Origin: JABMRP01 sp964444795 | GTDB lineage: Bacteria; Planctomycetota; Planctomycetia; Pirellulales; Thermoguttaceae | Direction of reading: 5' to 3' | Length of the DNA stretch: 30,952 nucleotides | Assembly (NCBI GenBank): GCA_964444795.1 | Contig: CAYUIQ010000084.1 | Span: 1 to 30,952, forward strand | Part shown: positions 30,906 to 30,952 of the stretch, piece after piece | Numbering within the stretch: the stretch's first letter is position 1 | How the letters are laid out: each line of letters opens with the position of its first letter | The notes under the pieces: model-generated | What the model was told of the DNA's origin: nothing | The model's database searches: none | What the model saw: the letters and a program-made list of their open reading frames with translations, nothing else | Position numbers and translations under genes: made by a program

Positions 30906-30937
30906 GGGTGCCTGGGATCGAGCGCAGCGAGCCCCCA
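30906..30937 (+). repeat. Dispersed intergenic repeat, copy 2
   Basis: GGGTGCCTGG, a 2-base linker, then TCGAGCGCAGCGAGCCCCCA. This is the same repeat as 14-46, in opposite orientation. It lies 24 bases after the last gene. Confidence 0.6.
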
Positions 30938-30952
30938 AAAACACAATGAACT

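Overview
The window looks like a chromosomal segment of a planctomycete, probably of the Pirellulales type. This is inferred from content, not from a marker gene. The DNA is GC-rich. The gene set is typical of the group: exported PQQ-type beta-propellers with a DWPQFRG start, a DUF4838 protein, a DUF1559-like protein, divergent ECF sigma factors, a large Ser/Thr kinase and many secreted proteins with no close model-organism counterpart. Short palindromic repeats are scattered between genes.

Layout. 1-967: an ECF sigma factor (minus) and a cluster of hairpin repeats. 985-6572 (minus): a translationally coupled pair, an exported beta-propeller with an embedded SAM-methyltransferase domain and an exported HEXXH-amidohydrolase fusion. 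They diverge from a second beta-propeller at 6786-8072 (plus). 8083-10329 (minus): DUF4838 protein. 10529-12186 (minus): two exported EF-hand proteins, each with a recognisable terminator. 12347-14172 (minus): the most notable locus, hgcA-hgcB (the mercury-methylation corrinoid protein and its ferredoxin), with a HicB-HicA toxin-antitoxin pair directly upstream on the same strand. 14275-17157 (minus): exported glycoside-hydrolase-like protein. 17279-19087 (minus): Ser/Thr kinase with a cyclic-nucleotide-binding domain. 19243-19385: nested inverted repeat resembling a MITE. 19499-23789 (plus): ECF sigma factor, membrane partner and two exported proteins. 24078-24595 (plus): two small lipoproteins. 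24609-25523 (minus): Tat-exported metallophosphoesterase. 25775-28261: two divergent radical SAM genes. 28465-30882 (plus): selB and a conserved protein of unknown function.

How genes work together. HgcA and HgcB are the only two proteins known to be required specifically for Hg(II) methylation. HgcA carries the methyl-corrinoid and HgcB is thought to reduce it and handle Hg(II). Both carry the diagnostic motifs here. The sigma factor at 19499, its overlapping membrane partner and the divergent kinase form a plausible signalling block. SelB implies that the organism inserts selenocysteine, but no selA, selD or tRNA-Sec was seen in this window. A partial dispersed repeat occurs in inverted orientation at both window edges. 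No rRNA, tRNA, CRISPR array or complete insertion sequence was recognised.
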